A stretch of DNA of 64,000 bases from Bradyrhizobium algeriense. Lineage in GTDB: Bacteria > Pseudomonadota > Alphaproteobacteria > Rhizobiales > Xanthobacteraceae. The notes under the pieces are model-generated. The model saw nothing but the letters and a program-made list of their open reading frames with translations. It did not search any database and was not told where the DNA came from. Of the stretch, positions 17,509 to 25,481 are shown one piece after another. Every line of letters starts with the position of its first letter. The stretch's first letter is position 1. The stretch spans positions 28,821 through 92,820 of the forward strand of contig NZ_PYCN01000027.1 in assembly GCF_003062295.1 (NCBI RefSeq). The letters run 5' to 3'. Position numbers and translations under genes: made by a program.

Positions 17509-19380
17509 ATGCTTTCGCCATGCGCTCGCGCTGCAGCATTTTTTCTTGGTGTCTCCGCGATTGCGGTGAGCACCGGCTCGTTCGCCCAACAAGGAAGAGG
17601 TCATGGCCCAGGTGGCGTGGCTGCGCCAGCAGCCCGTCCGGCAGCACCGGCAGCACCACCTGCTATGGCCCGTCCAGCGGGACCACCGCCGGCGATGGCC
17701 CGCCCAGCGGCACCGCCCGCGATGGCTCGTCCTGCAGCGCCTCCGGCCATGGCGCGACCCGCCGCCCCGGCGTTCCGTGCGGCTCCCGTGCCGCAGCGTC
17801 CAGCCATGGCTCCGCACGTAGCCCCGCGGATCGCCGCGCCGCCGCGACCAGCCGCACCGCGCGTTGCAGCGCCACGACCCGAAATCCATCGTGCCGCACC
17901 GCCGCAGCGACCGGCCATGACGGGGCGTCCGGAATCGCGCATCGCCACACCATCTGGCCCGCGCACATCGCCCGCCGCGGGCGCGGGGCCGTCGCGAAGA
18001 GAGCAGATCGAAACGCGCGCCCTGCAGCGTGAGCAGCGCGTCCAGCAGCGACAGCAAATTGTGCAGGAGCGGCAGCGTGATATGCTGTCGCGCCAAAGCA
18101 CTGAACGGCAGACCCGCATCGATCGCCTGCAGCAGCGCGTGCAGCAATTGCAGTCTCAAAAGCCGGAAGGCCTTCGGGCGCAACGCTCGCAGGAACGGTT
18201 GCTGCAGACGCAGAACCGGCTGCTCCAGCGCGAACAGCGCATGCAGCAGACCGATCAGGCGCGCCTGCAGCGGCTGGCACCACCGCCTTCGGCTGAACGA
18301 TCCGCCGCCGCTACTGCCGCCGCGCAGGCTGCAGCCCGCGGACGGTTTGTCGCGCAGTTCCGCAGCAATGATGCCTTGCAAGCCCGAACCGCGCTCATGG
18401 CCCGCGAGAACGGCTGGGCTCCCCGCCATGCCTGGCGGCACGGGCACCGCGCCGCGTTTGTGGCCTGGCTCGGCCCGGTATTCTGGCCCTACGCCTATTC
18501 CGATATCTTCAGTTACACCTTCTGGCCCTACGCCTACGACCCCGGCTATTGGGCCTACGCTTACGACGACTTCGTCGACACGGTGTTCTGGGGTACGGAC
18601 AGCCCGTATTCCGCCTACGCCCGATATCCGGAGCCTGGCGCGGCGATCACCGATTTTCGAGCGCGCGGACGCGCAAGCGTGAGCCCACAGACTCTCCGGC
18701 AATTGTGCGGAGATCCGGATAAGGGCGTGACCGCCTGGCCGATCGCGGAGATCACGCGCGCGGTCCAGCCGACGCCCGAGCAGCGCGCTCTGCTCGACGA
18801 ATTGAAGGCCGCTGCGGCAAAGGCTGCCGACGTGTTCAAGGAATCCTGCGCCGATTCCTATGCGATGACGCCGCCCGGTCGCTTGCGGGCGATGACAAAC
18901 CGCGTCAGCGCAACGCTCGAGGCGGTAAGGATCGTGCGGCCGGCACTCGAGCAGTTCTATAATTCGCTGAACGACGAACAAAAAGCGCGCTTCAACGCGC
19001 TCGGCCCGAACGTCGGCGATCGTTCGCAACCACAGCAGGAAGCGAACGCGGAAGCCGAACGCTGCGGCGAGCCGAAATCCAGCCTCACGCAGCTACCGAT
19101 CGAGCGGATCGAGGCCGTGATACATCCCGCAGGCAAGCAAAAGGAAGCGCTCGACCGCCTAAGCACGGCGACGAAGAATGCGGTTGAAAAATTGCAGGCC
19201 GCCTGCCCGGACGACGTACCGCTCACTCCGCTCGGACGGCTGGAAGCCATGGAGAAACGGCTCGACGCCATGCTGCAGGCAGCCGCGCTGGTGCTGCCAG
19301 CATTGGACGAGTTTTATGCCACGCTGGGCAACGAGCAGAAGGCGCGCTTCAATACGTTGCAGCAGACCGCAAGCCCCTGA
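17509..19380 (+). CDS. Secreted protein with Pro/Ala repeats, coiled coil and two LTXXQ (Spy-like) segments
   Basis: About 623 residues. In order: a signal peptide (AAAFFLGVSAIAVSTGSFAQ); a Pro-Ala-rich stretch with tandem AMARPAAPP units; a Gln/Arg-rich coiled coil with many ERQRQQ-like heptads (about 165-265); an aromatic stretch with FWPYAY twice; and a C-terminal half with two similar helical segments. Each of these contains a copy of EQKARFN (SLNDEQKARFNALGP and TLGNEQKARFNTL), the mark of LTXXQ/Spy-CpxP domains. Spy proteins are periplasmic chaperones. The frame runs upstream into the P450 gene to 17128; the ATG at 17509 after GGGAG is preferred because it gives the signal peptide. Transcribed in line with the P450 and cytochrome c genes. 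Confidence 0.78.
   Translation: MLSPCARAAAFFLGVSAIAVSTGSFAQQGRGHGPGGVAAPAARPAAPAAPPAMARPAGPPPAMARPAAPPAMARPAAPPAMARPAAPAFRAAPVPQRPAMAPHVAPRIAAPPRPAAPRVAAPRPEIHRAAPPQRPAMTGRPESRIATPSGPRTSPAAGAGPSRREQIETRALQREQRVQQRQQIVQERQRDMLSRQSTERQTRIDRLQQRVQQLQSQKPEGLRAQRSQERLLQTQNRLLQREQRMQQTDQARLQRLAPPPSAERSAAATAAAQAAARGRFVAQFRSNDALQARTALMARENGWAPRHAWRHGHRAAFVAWLGPVFWPYAYSDIFSYTFWPYAYDPGYWAYAYDDFVDTVFWGTDSPYSAYARYPEPGAAITDFRARGRASVSPQTLRQLCGDPDKGVTAWPIAEITRAVQPTPEQRALLDELKAAAAKAADVFKESCADSYAMTPPGRLRAMTNRVSATLEAVRIVRPALEQFYNSLNDEQKARFNALGPNVGDRSQPQQEANAEAERCGEPKSSLTQLPIERIEAVIHPAGKQKEALDRLSTATKNAVEKLQAACPDDVPLTPLGRLEAMEKRLDAMLQAAALVLPALDEFYATLGNEQKARFNTLQQTASP
17661..17769. repeat. Minisatellite encoding tandem AMARPAAPP
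   Basis: About four diverged copies of a 27-base unit (GCGATGGCCCGCCCAGCGGC in one copy) encode repeated Ala-Met-Ala-Arg-Pro units in the secreted protein. Unit number could vary between strains. Confidence 0.75.
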
Positions 19381-19419
19381 CCGCAACCTTGACCCCGATC
19401 CTCTTGAAGAGGTGATCGA

Positions 19420-19887
19420 ATGAGGCAATGGCACTTGACCACACTTCTCGCCCGGCCACCGTCCAGCCGGCGTGACGCATCTGTGCGGCACCGCGACCGG
19501 GCGTTCCTGATCATGGCACTGAGCGGACTGACGTACCTGCTTTCGCAGCCTTCTGCCCTGCCTCAGGCGTCGCAAGGCACGGAGGGCGTCTCAGGGCAAC
19601 AAGCGTTCAACAATGCCTGTCGAACGTGCCACATGGTAAGGGAGGGCGACAATCGGCTGGGCCCCAACCTGCACAAGATTGTCGGACGGAAAGCAGGATC
19701 GCTGCCGGACTATGGGTTTTCCAGCGCGATGAAGGAGGCGGGCTTCGTCTGGGACGAGGACAAGCTTGATCGCTTCATCGCAAACCCCGATGAGGTCGTA
19801 CCCGGCAACAGCATGAAGCCGTATGGGGGCCTCTCATCCAGCGACGATAGAAAAAAGATCATCGCCTTCCTTGCTCAACCGCGATAA
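19420..19887 (+). CDS. Class I c-type cytochrome, membrane-anchored or exported
   Basis: A 155-residue protein with a CxxCH haem site (Cys67, Cys70, His71 in CRTCHMV) and the distal Met ligand in GNSMKPYGG (Met132). Together with GPNLHKIVGRKAG and FIANPDEVVPG these are standard for mitochondrial/c2-type cytochromes. A basic N-terminus followed by a hydrophobic segment (about 29-45) acts as signal or anchor. GAGGTGATC just upstream of ATG is a strong Shine-Dalgarno and supports the long N-terminus. It transfers electrons in the periplasm. A short hairpin followed by T residues (19894-19908) may be a weak terminator. Confidence 0.88.
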   Translation: MRQWHLTTLLARPPSSRRDASVRHRDRAFLIMALSGLTYLLSQPSALPQASQGTEGVSGQQAFNNACRTCHMVREGDNRLGPNLHKIVGRKAGSLPDYGFSSAMKEAGFVWDEDKLDRFIANPDEVVPGNSMKPYGGLSSSDDRKKIIAFLAQPR

Positions 19888-19939
19888 CGCCGCAGCCTCC
19901 GGCTTTTTCGGTGAAGACAGGGCGACTAGGTTTGCTCCG

Positions 19940-20815
19940 TCACTTCACCGTGCGCGCCAATGCCAGAGCGCGTTCCATCGCCTGCGCCACAATTACCGCA
20001 GAGCGTTCGTCGAGATGAACGCCGTCCGCCCAGCGCAGCTCGCTTCTATTCACTTCAATCGGCAACCATCTATTCGAGTCCGGAAAGGCGGCGTGAATTA
20101 TTTCCCGCGTGGTCGCCGCATATCGCGATCCTTCAATCGGCTCAGCAAAAGCTAGCTCGAACAGGAATACCCGCGCGCCGCGTTGTTCCATTACCTGGAC
20201 CAATTCCTCAATTCGTTTCACGTTGAACCGAGCGGCATCCGTCGGATCCTCCGCATTGAGCTGCTGCAGCGCACGATCCACATAGATCCGGTTGTCGAAA
20301 TTGCTCGGCGGCTGCCCAACCAATCGGCGCAAGTCGGGCACGACCTGCTCGTGCGTAAGAGGGGCGTGGAGCCGCTGCTCGTACGCCGCCACCGCGGCCC
20401 TGACGGGGCGAAAGAAAAACGGCTCAGTGTCGCCGCGTGAGTACCGTTCGACCAGAGCGGTATCGGTGGAGCGAGCGAGAACATTCGCCTCGACCAGAAT
20501 GAACCGCGGGAGCTGCGGCTGGTTCGCAACGATTTCCAGCCCGGTGACCGGAGAGCCTCCCGCAAGCGCCAGATTCCGCAAGCCGCGCGTTGCGAAATAT
20601 TCCTCCTTGAGGCGGAACGTGATCGAGCTGCCCACCAACACGATGTCAGGCACCGGCTCGCGCAGGTAGCGGCTTAGGGTGATCAGCGTGCCGTCCCGCG
20701 TCGTCGTCGCCGGCATCTGCAGCCCGCTGCCGAAGCGCACGGTGGCGAAGCCGCACGCGATCAAGACAATCGCCGCGGCAGCACCGCATTTTACTAACCA
20801 CCGAACGGCAGACAC
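19940..20815 (-). CDS. SGNH-type acyltransferase/esterase partner of the MBOAT protein
   Basis: A 291-residue exported or anchored protein: an N-terminal hydrophobic helix (about 10-25), then VGSSITF with the candidate nucleophile Ser63/Ser64, and near the C-terminus WADGVHLDE (Asp264-x-x-His267). That Ser plus DxxH arrangement marks SGNH hydrolase folds such as AlgX/AlgJ/DltD partners of MBOAT proteins. It would move an acyl group from the MBOAT protein to a cell-surface acceptor. It starts with GTG after GAAGG and lies 13 bases after the MBOAT stop, so the two form an operon. The acceptor is unknown; no polysaccharide genes are adjacent. Confidence 0.72.
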   Translation of the reverse strand: MSAVRWLVKCGAAAAIVLIACGFATVRFGSGLQMPATTTRDGTLITLSRYLREPVPDIVLVGSSITFRLKEEYFATRGLRNLALAGGSPVTGLEIVANQPQLPRFILVEANVLARSTDTALVERYSRGDTEPFFFRPVRAAVAAYEQRLHAPLTHEQVVPDLRRLVGQPPSNFDNRIYVDRALQQLNAEDPTDAARFNVKRIEELVQVMEQRGARVFLFELAFAEPIEGSRYAATTREIIHAAFPDSNRWLPIEVNRSELRWADGVHLDERSAVIVAQAMERALALARTVK

Positions 20816-20828
20816 GTTTTCCTTCTCC

Positions 20829-22193
20829 CTAGAACTGAAAGTAGATGAACGACGTTTCGGGGCCGGCCTCCAGATACATCAGCGCAGCCATGGAACCATA
20901 GAGATATGGCTCCGCCCAGCGAAGTCTTCCCTCGAACAGCGGACGGGAACCAAGATGCTGAATCATGACCGGCAGCGAATAGAGCAGCGCCAGGCTATAG
21001 AACAGCTTGATCGGGTTGGGATTCGTGCTCGGCGTAAACATGCCCGCGAGGTAGCCGACCGCATGATCGAAGTTCGGCAGCTTGAAGAAGATCCAGAGCA
21101 TGGTGACGCAGACAAAGACCACGGTCATCCGGGCCGCCCGAAACACCGCAAAGTCGATCGAAGCCAGCCGCGCCAACAACGGGCGTTCGAGCACCAGCAG
21201 CAGGCCGTGCATCAATCCCCACATCAGATAGCTGAGGCCGGCGCCATGCCAGAGGCCACCTAATCCCATCACGATCATCAGGTTCAAATAGGTCCGCCAT
21301 ACGCCATGGCGGTTGCCGCCGAGCGGAACGTAAAGATAGGTCCGCAGCCAGTTCGATAGCGAGATGTGCCAGCGCGTCCAGAACTCGGAGAACGAGGTCG
21401 AAATGTAGGGAAGATTGAAGTTGATCGGCAGGCGATAACCGAACAGGAGAGCAAGCCCGATCGCAATCGCGGAATAGCCGAAGAAGTCCGCGTAGATCTG
21501 ATAGCTGTAGAGGAAAACGAGCAACCAGCGATCCCGGGTCTGCAGCGTCTCGTAGAGCGGGAAGCTCATATAAGACGTCATTTCATTGAGGTTGTTCGCC
21601 ACATAGAGCTTGAAGAAAAACCCGGTCAGGATCCATTTCGCGGCTTCGACGAAGGGAATGTCCGCGAAATATTTCGGCTTGATCTGCGGCATGAACATTT
21701 CCGCGCGCGTGATCGGACCCGACACGAGCTGCGGAAAGAAGATGATGTAGAGAAAGACGCCGGTCAGCGTCGGCGGCGCGGCCTTCTGCCGGGTCAGATC
21801 GACCAGCAGGCTGATGTTGTGAAAGACAAAAAATGAAATGCCGATCGGCAGCGGCAGTTTCAGCAGGAAATCAAGCGGCGCGAAGTCCACCAGGCTGGGG
21901 GACGCCGGATCGATGAACAGCAGTTTGTATTTGAAGAATGCGAGCAGCGCGAGGTTGAAGGCGATGCCGACCGGAAGCCAGGCTCGCCGGTTTCGCAACG
22001 CCAGGATCAGGAAGAGGTAGGTTCCGAAAACCGCCACCGCCAGCAGCGCCAGCAGTTCCGGCTGGCCATACCCATAAAAGAACAGGCTGGCGAAGACCAG
22101 CAGCTGGACTTGAAACGCTCGCAGGGCCGGCAGGTAATAGGCCGCAAAGGCGATCGCGACGAAGACGCCGAACTGCCAGGAAGTGAAAGTCAT
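20829..22193 (-). CDS. MBOAT family O-acyltransferase (AlgI/DltB-like)
   Basis: A 454-residue polytopic membrane protein. Signature segments are GISFFVFHNIS, FPQLVSGPITR, FWTRWHISLSNWLRTYLYVP, LGGNR and GLGGLWHGAGLSY, where His316 is the conserved MBOAT catalytic His. It transfers an acyl (usually acetyl) group across the inner membrane for modification of an exported glycan or lipid. The downstream SGNH-type gene is its likely periplasmic partner. Length is normal for AlgI. Start and spacing give no conflict. Confidence 0.9.
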   Translation of the reverse strand: MTFTSWQFGVFVAIAFAAYYLPALRAFQVQLLVFASLFFYGYGQPELLALLAVAVFGTYLFLILALRNRRAWLPVGIAFNLALLAFFKYKLLFIDPASPSLVDFAPLDFLLKLPLPIGISFFVFHNISLLVDLTRQKAAPPTLTGVFLYIIFFPQLVSGPITRAEMFMPQIKPKYFADIPFVEAAKWILTGFFFKLYVANNLNEMTSYMSFPLYETLQTRDRWLLVFLYSYQIYADFFGYSAIAIGLALLFGYRLPINFNLPYISTSFSEFWTRWHISLSNWLRTYLYVPLGGNRHGVWRTYLNLMIVMGLGGLWHGAGLSYLMWGLMHGLLLVLERPLLARLASIDFAVFRAARMTVVFVCVTMLWIFFKLPNFDHAVGYLAGMFTPSTNPNPIKLFYSLALLYSLPVMIQHLGSRPLFEGRLRWAEPYLYGSMAALMYLEAGPETSFIYFQF

Positions 22194-22307
22194 GCTTCCC
22201 CAACGGTTGTTGGAGAAGCTCTAGCATTTCGACCTGGGAGGGCCTAGCCGAAACCGGACTGCCGGTTCGCAGCACGTCGCACGATTCTGCCCTAATGCGC
22301 GGGAGTT

Positions 22308-22688
22308 CTAGTTCCCGGCGGTGTTGAAGCGGGAGAGATCGCAATCCCGTTCGGCATATCTCACGCGGCGCAAGCCCTCGCGGTCTTCGACCACGGTCGG
22401 CCGGCAGCGTTCCTTCCAGACGGCCTGGGCGGCTTCATCGGCTTTCAGTTCTTCCCCGGTCCGGGGCGCGATCTTCACGGTGCCGCTGCTGCCGACGTAG
22501 AAATTGGTTTGCTGGCTCGGAAGCAGCGGCGCGCCGGAGGCGATGGCCGCGGCCTTGGCATCCGCTGCAGCCCGCGCCGCGCGAGCGGCCTGGGCGGCGT
22601 CCGCGGCATGGCCGTGATCCATCGCGAATTGTGCGGACGCGGACGATACCGAAGCAACGACGATCGAGATTGCGATGAAGACGCGCAT
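22308..22688 (-). CDS. Small secreted protein of unknown function (paralogue 1)
   Basis: About 126 residues: a clear signal peptide (MRVFIAISIVVASVSSASAQ), an Ala-rich helical stretch (AADAAQAARAARAAADAKAA), then a C-terminal module ending WKERCRPTVVEDREGLRRVR and YAERDCDLSRF. The frame is open to 22736, but the ATG at 22688 follows AGAGGCAGGG and begins the signal peptide. The C-terminal module closely resembles the one at 22887-23177: Trp, Cys-x-Pro, Asp/Glu-Gly, Arg-x-x-Tyr-Ala, then Cys. The two Cys residues could form a disulfide in the periplasm. Function not recognised. Confidence 0.72.
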   Translation of the reverse strand: MRVFIAISIVVASVSSASAQFAMDHGHAADAAQAARAARAAADAKAAAIASGAPLLPSQQTNFYVGSSGTVKIAPRTGEELKADEAAQAVWKERCRPTVVEDREGLRRVRYAERDCDLSRFNTAGN

Positions 22689-22886
22689 GGACCCTGCCTC
22701 TTGAACTGAATGCCGAACGTCAGGAATGCCCGACAAGCATTGAGGCGGCGTAAAGCGGCGTGACTAACCGGGCCGCAATTTGGTCGATAAAGATTTAGCG
22801 GTCTTTCCGCCGCGACAAGGCGCCGGAATTCATCGAGCCGGCAGGCCCGGAAATGCGCATCGCTGTTCGCGAGGAGCGAAAGCGCG

Positions 22887-23177
22887 CTATTCGCTGCGGC
22901 CGAACTCGCAGCCCTTGCGGGCGTAAACCAGGCGGACGACGCCTTCATCGTCATAGGTGCGCTTCGGCTTGCAGAACGCTTCCCACTTTTCGATGCTGGC
23001 GCGCCTGGCCTTTTCGTCTTCCTGATCCTGCGCCGCGTTGCGCGGCGGGTCGTCCAGGTAGGACGTTGTGCACATCTGGCCATAGAACTTGCTGTAGGTG
23101 CAGCGTTCCACGACCTGCCAGGCCTGCGCCGATGTCGACAGCAGGGTGAGGGTCGCAATTGCGTAAAGGATTTTCAT
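22887..23177 (-). CDS. Small secreted protein of unknown function (paralogue 2)
   Basis: About 96 residues: a signal peptide (MKILYAIATLTLLSTSAQA), CTYSKFYGQMCTTSYLDDPP, a charged helix, then a C-terminal module (KWEAFCKPKRTYDDEGVVRL and YARKGCEFGRSE) shared with the preceding small secreted protein. An in-frame ATG at 23189 is also possible; 23177 gives the cleaner signal peptide. Four Cys residues suggest disulfides in the periplasm. It lies 198 bases from its paralogue in the same orientation, which suggests a local duplication with diverged N-terminal parts. Function not recognised. Confidence 0.72.
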   Translation of the reverse strand: MKILYAIATLTLLSTSAQAWQVVERCTYSKFYGQMCTTSYLDDPPRNAAQDQEDEKARRASIEKWEAFCKPKRTYDDEGVVRLVYARKGCEFGRSE

Positions 23178-23412
23178 GTTGTCGCTCATCGCTCGCGGAG
23201 ACGTTCTCCGTGCGGCGTAGCTAGCGCCGGAGTTCGCGGGGGCGCAACGGTAACCCTTTGTTAATCTAAATAGCCGCGCAAAAGGTTAAATCTGGAACCG
23301 TGCGCTGTCTCCTGGCGCTACGCTATCAGAAAAGAGAACGCGTGGCAGTTCACATACGAGACAACACCGTCCGCCGTTGAGACAGCGAGCAGGCCGATTC
23401 GATCGACCCTCG

Positions 23413-24276
23413 CTAAACGACCGTGCGATGTCGTTCGATGCAGGTCCGCAAAACCTCGTCCATCGGCCTTCCCCACCAGTCGTTGGAGAAGATTTCGATC
23501 TCGGAATAGCCGGCAAAGCCCTGCGCCTCGACCGCCGATCGCACAGATGTGATGTCGATGACGCCGTCACCCATCATGCCGCGGTCGTTGAGGATGTCCT
23601 TGGTCGGCACCAGCCAGTCGCAGACGTGAAACGCGAGCAGGCGATCCTTTCCCGCGCGCGCGATCTGCGGCATCAATTCCGGATCCCACCAGATGTGATA
23701 GACGTCGAGCGCAACGCCGAGCGCGCCGGTGCGCTGCGGATCGAGCTGGTCGCAGATATCCAGCGCCTGCTTCGTCGTATTCACGCAGGCACGGTCCGCT
23801 GCATAGGCCGGATGCAGCGGCTCGATTGCGAGCGGCATGCTGGCCTGCTTGGCGTATTCCAGCATCTCCGCAATGGCGTCATGGACCTGCGTCCGCGCGG
23901 CCACGATGTCTTTCGAGGCAACGCTTCCCGGGCGCGAATATTGCGGCAGCCCGCCGACGACCAGCACGATGCAAGGCGCGCCCAACGCTCTGGCTTCGTC
24001 GACGGCGCGGCGATTGTCGTCGCGCGCCTCGACGCGGTGCGCCGCATCCGCCGTGAACATGCCGCCGCGGCAATAGCCCGACAGCTCGAGCCCGGCGTCG
24101 CGTACCGCGCGCACCGCGCGGTCGAGGCCGACAGCCCCGACCTGGTCACGCCAGGGATCGATGGCCCGGATGCCATGGCGCGCGCAGGCCTCGACGATGG
24201 CTGTGAGATCGCCCTGCTTGCGGACCGTCGCCGTGTTCAGCGACAGCCAGCGATGATCGGCAGAAAAATCGCGCAT
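23413..24276 (-). CDS. Sugar phosphate isomerase/epimerase-like TIM-barrel protein
   Basis: A 287-residue xylose-isomerase-like TIM-barrel enzyme. Metal-ligand candidates occur at strand ends as expected: Glu in LAIEPLHP, Asp in VALDVYHIWWDP, His in AFHVCDW and Glu in YSEIEIFSNDWW. Such enzymes isomerise or epimerise sugars, polyols or hydroxy-acids with a divalent metal. It is the last gene of the seven-gene catabolic operon; its ATG overlaps the DUF993 stop (TGATG). Substrate unknown. Confidence 0.85.
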   Translation of the reverse strand: MRDFSADHRWLSLNTATVRKQGDLTAIVEACARHGIRAIDPWRDQVGAVGLDRAVRAVRDAGLELSGYCRGGMFTADAAHRVEARDDNRRAVDEARALGAPCIVLVVGGLPQYSRPGSVASKDIVAARTQVHDAIAEMLEYAKQASMPLAIEPLHPAYAADRACVNTTKQALDICDQLDPQRTGALGVALDVYHIWWDPELMPQIARAGKDRLLAFHVCDWLVPTKDILNDRGMMGDGVIDITSVRSAVEAQGFAGYSEIEIFSNDWWGRPMDEVLRTCIERHRTVV

Positions 24277-25469
24277 CAGGGCTCGATGCCGCGGGTTGCC
24301 AGCACCGTCTTCATGCGCCGTGTCGCCATTTCAGGGTTGGAGAGCAGTCCGGCCTTGTCGGCCAACCGAAACAGTTCGGCCAGATGCAGCGTCGAGCGCG
24401 TGCTCTCCTGTCCGCCGACCATGGTGAAATGATCCTGATGGCCGTTGAGCCAGGCCATGAACACGATGCCGGTCTTGTAGAACCGCGTCGGCGCCTGGAA
24501 GATGTGGCGCGACAACGGCACCGTCGGCCCCAGCACGTCATGGAAGCCGGCCGCGTCGCCGGCAGCCAACCGCGACAGCGCGTAGGACGCCGCCGGCGCG
24601 ATGGCGTCGAAGATGCCGAGCAGCGCGTGCGAAAAGCCCTTGTCGTCGCCCGCGATCAGTTCGGCGTAGTTGAAGTCGTCGCCGGTATACATCCTGACGT
24701 TCTTGTCGAGCCGCCGGCGCATGTCGATCTCGCGCTGCTTGTCGAGCAGCGAGACTTTTACGCCGTCGACCTTGGCGGCGTTGGCGTTGATGATGGCAAC
24801 CGCCGTGTCCATCGCCTTGTCCAGATCGGCCGTGCCCCAATAGCCTGATAACGCCGGGTCGAACATGTCGCCGAGCCAGTGGATGATCACGGGTTCGCGA
24901 ACCTGGCCGAGCACGCGGTTATAGACCTTGGCGTAGTCGTCCGCGCTGCGACCGAGCTTTGCCAGCGCGCGCGAGGCCATCAGGACGATCCGGCCGCCGG
25001 CCTTCTCGACCGCCGCGATCTGCTCCTCGTAAGCGCGAATCACGTCATCGATGGACTTGGCATCCTCCACCGCGAGGTGATCGGTCCCGGCGCCGGAAAA
25101 CACGAGCGCATTGCCCTTGGCCTTCGCCGCCTTCACCGAGCGCTGGATCAGCTCCAGCGAGGTCGGCCAGTCCAGCCCCATGCCGCGCTGCGCGGTATCC
25201 ATCGCCTCGGCAACGCCGAGGCCGAGATCCCAGACGTGCTCGCGAAACGCAATGGTCCGGTCCCAGTCGATTGCGGATGTCAGCCACGGATCGTTATCGG
25301 CGAATGGATCAGCCACCACATGCGCGGCCGAGAACGCCACGCGATTGAGCGTGCCTTCAAGCTTCGCCGGAAACGTCCGCGACGCCGCCAGGCGATAGGT
25401 TTCGATCGAGCGATCCGCCGTCGGCAGCTTCAGTGACAGCGACGACATCGGCAGGACGGGCTTGTTCAT
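24276..25469 (-). CDS. DUF993 family protein, dihydrodipicolinate-synthase-like aldolase
   Basis: A 397-residue protein whose pattern fits the DUF993 family, related to class I (Schiff-base) aldolases of the DapA superfamily. Segments include SAAHVVADPFADNDPW, NALVFSGAGTDHL, EPVIIHWLGDMFDPAL and DGVKVSLLDK, where the Lys is the candidate Schiff-base residue. An ideal Shine-Dalgarno (GAGGAGG, seven bases before ATG) overlaps the upstream stop region, 12 bases after the Gfo/Idh gene. It would catalyse aldol cleavage or hydrolysis of a keto acid in the operon's pathway. The exact reaction is unknown. Confidence 0.8.
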   Translation of the reverse strand: MNKPVLPMSSLSLKLPTADRSIETYRLAASRTFPAKLEGTLNRVAFSAAHVVADPFADNDPWLTSAIDWDRTIAFREHVWDLGLGVAEAMDTAQRGMGLDWPTSLELIQRSVKAAKAKGNALVFSGAGTDHLAVEDAKSIDDVIRAYEEQIAAVEKAGGRIVLMASRALAKLGRSADDYAKVYNRVLGQVREPVIIHWLGDMFDPALSGYWGTADLDKAMDTAVAIINANAAKVDGVKVSLLDKQREIDMRRRLDKNVRMYTGDDFNYAELIAGDDKGFSHALLGIFDAIAPAASYALSRLAAGDAAGFHDVLGPTVPLSRHIFQAPTRFYKTGIVFMAWLNGHQDHFTMVGGQESTRSTLHLAELFRLADKAGLLSNPEMATRRMKTVLATRGIEP

Positions 25470-25481
25470 GGTTGGGCCTCC

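Noticed and set aside
17661..17769. Possible CRISPR-like array because of regular repeats
   Set aside because: The units are contiguous, diverged and in frame as AMARPAAPP codons; no spacers and no cas genes.
17434..19029. 531-codon minus-strand frame opposite the Spy-like secreted protein
   Set aside because: Arg/Gly-rich translation with no domain; the plus-strand gene has a signal peptide and family motifs.
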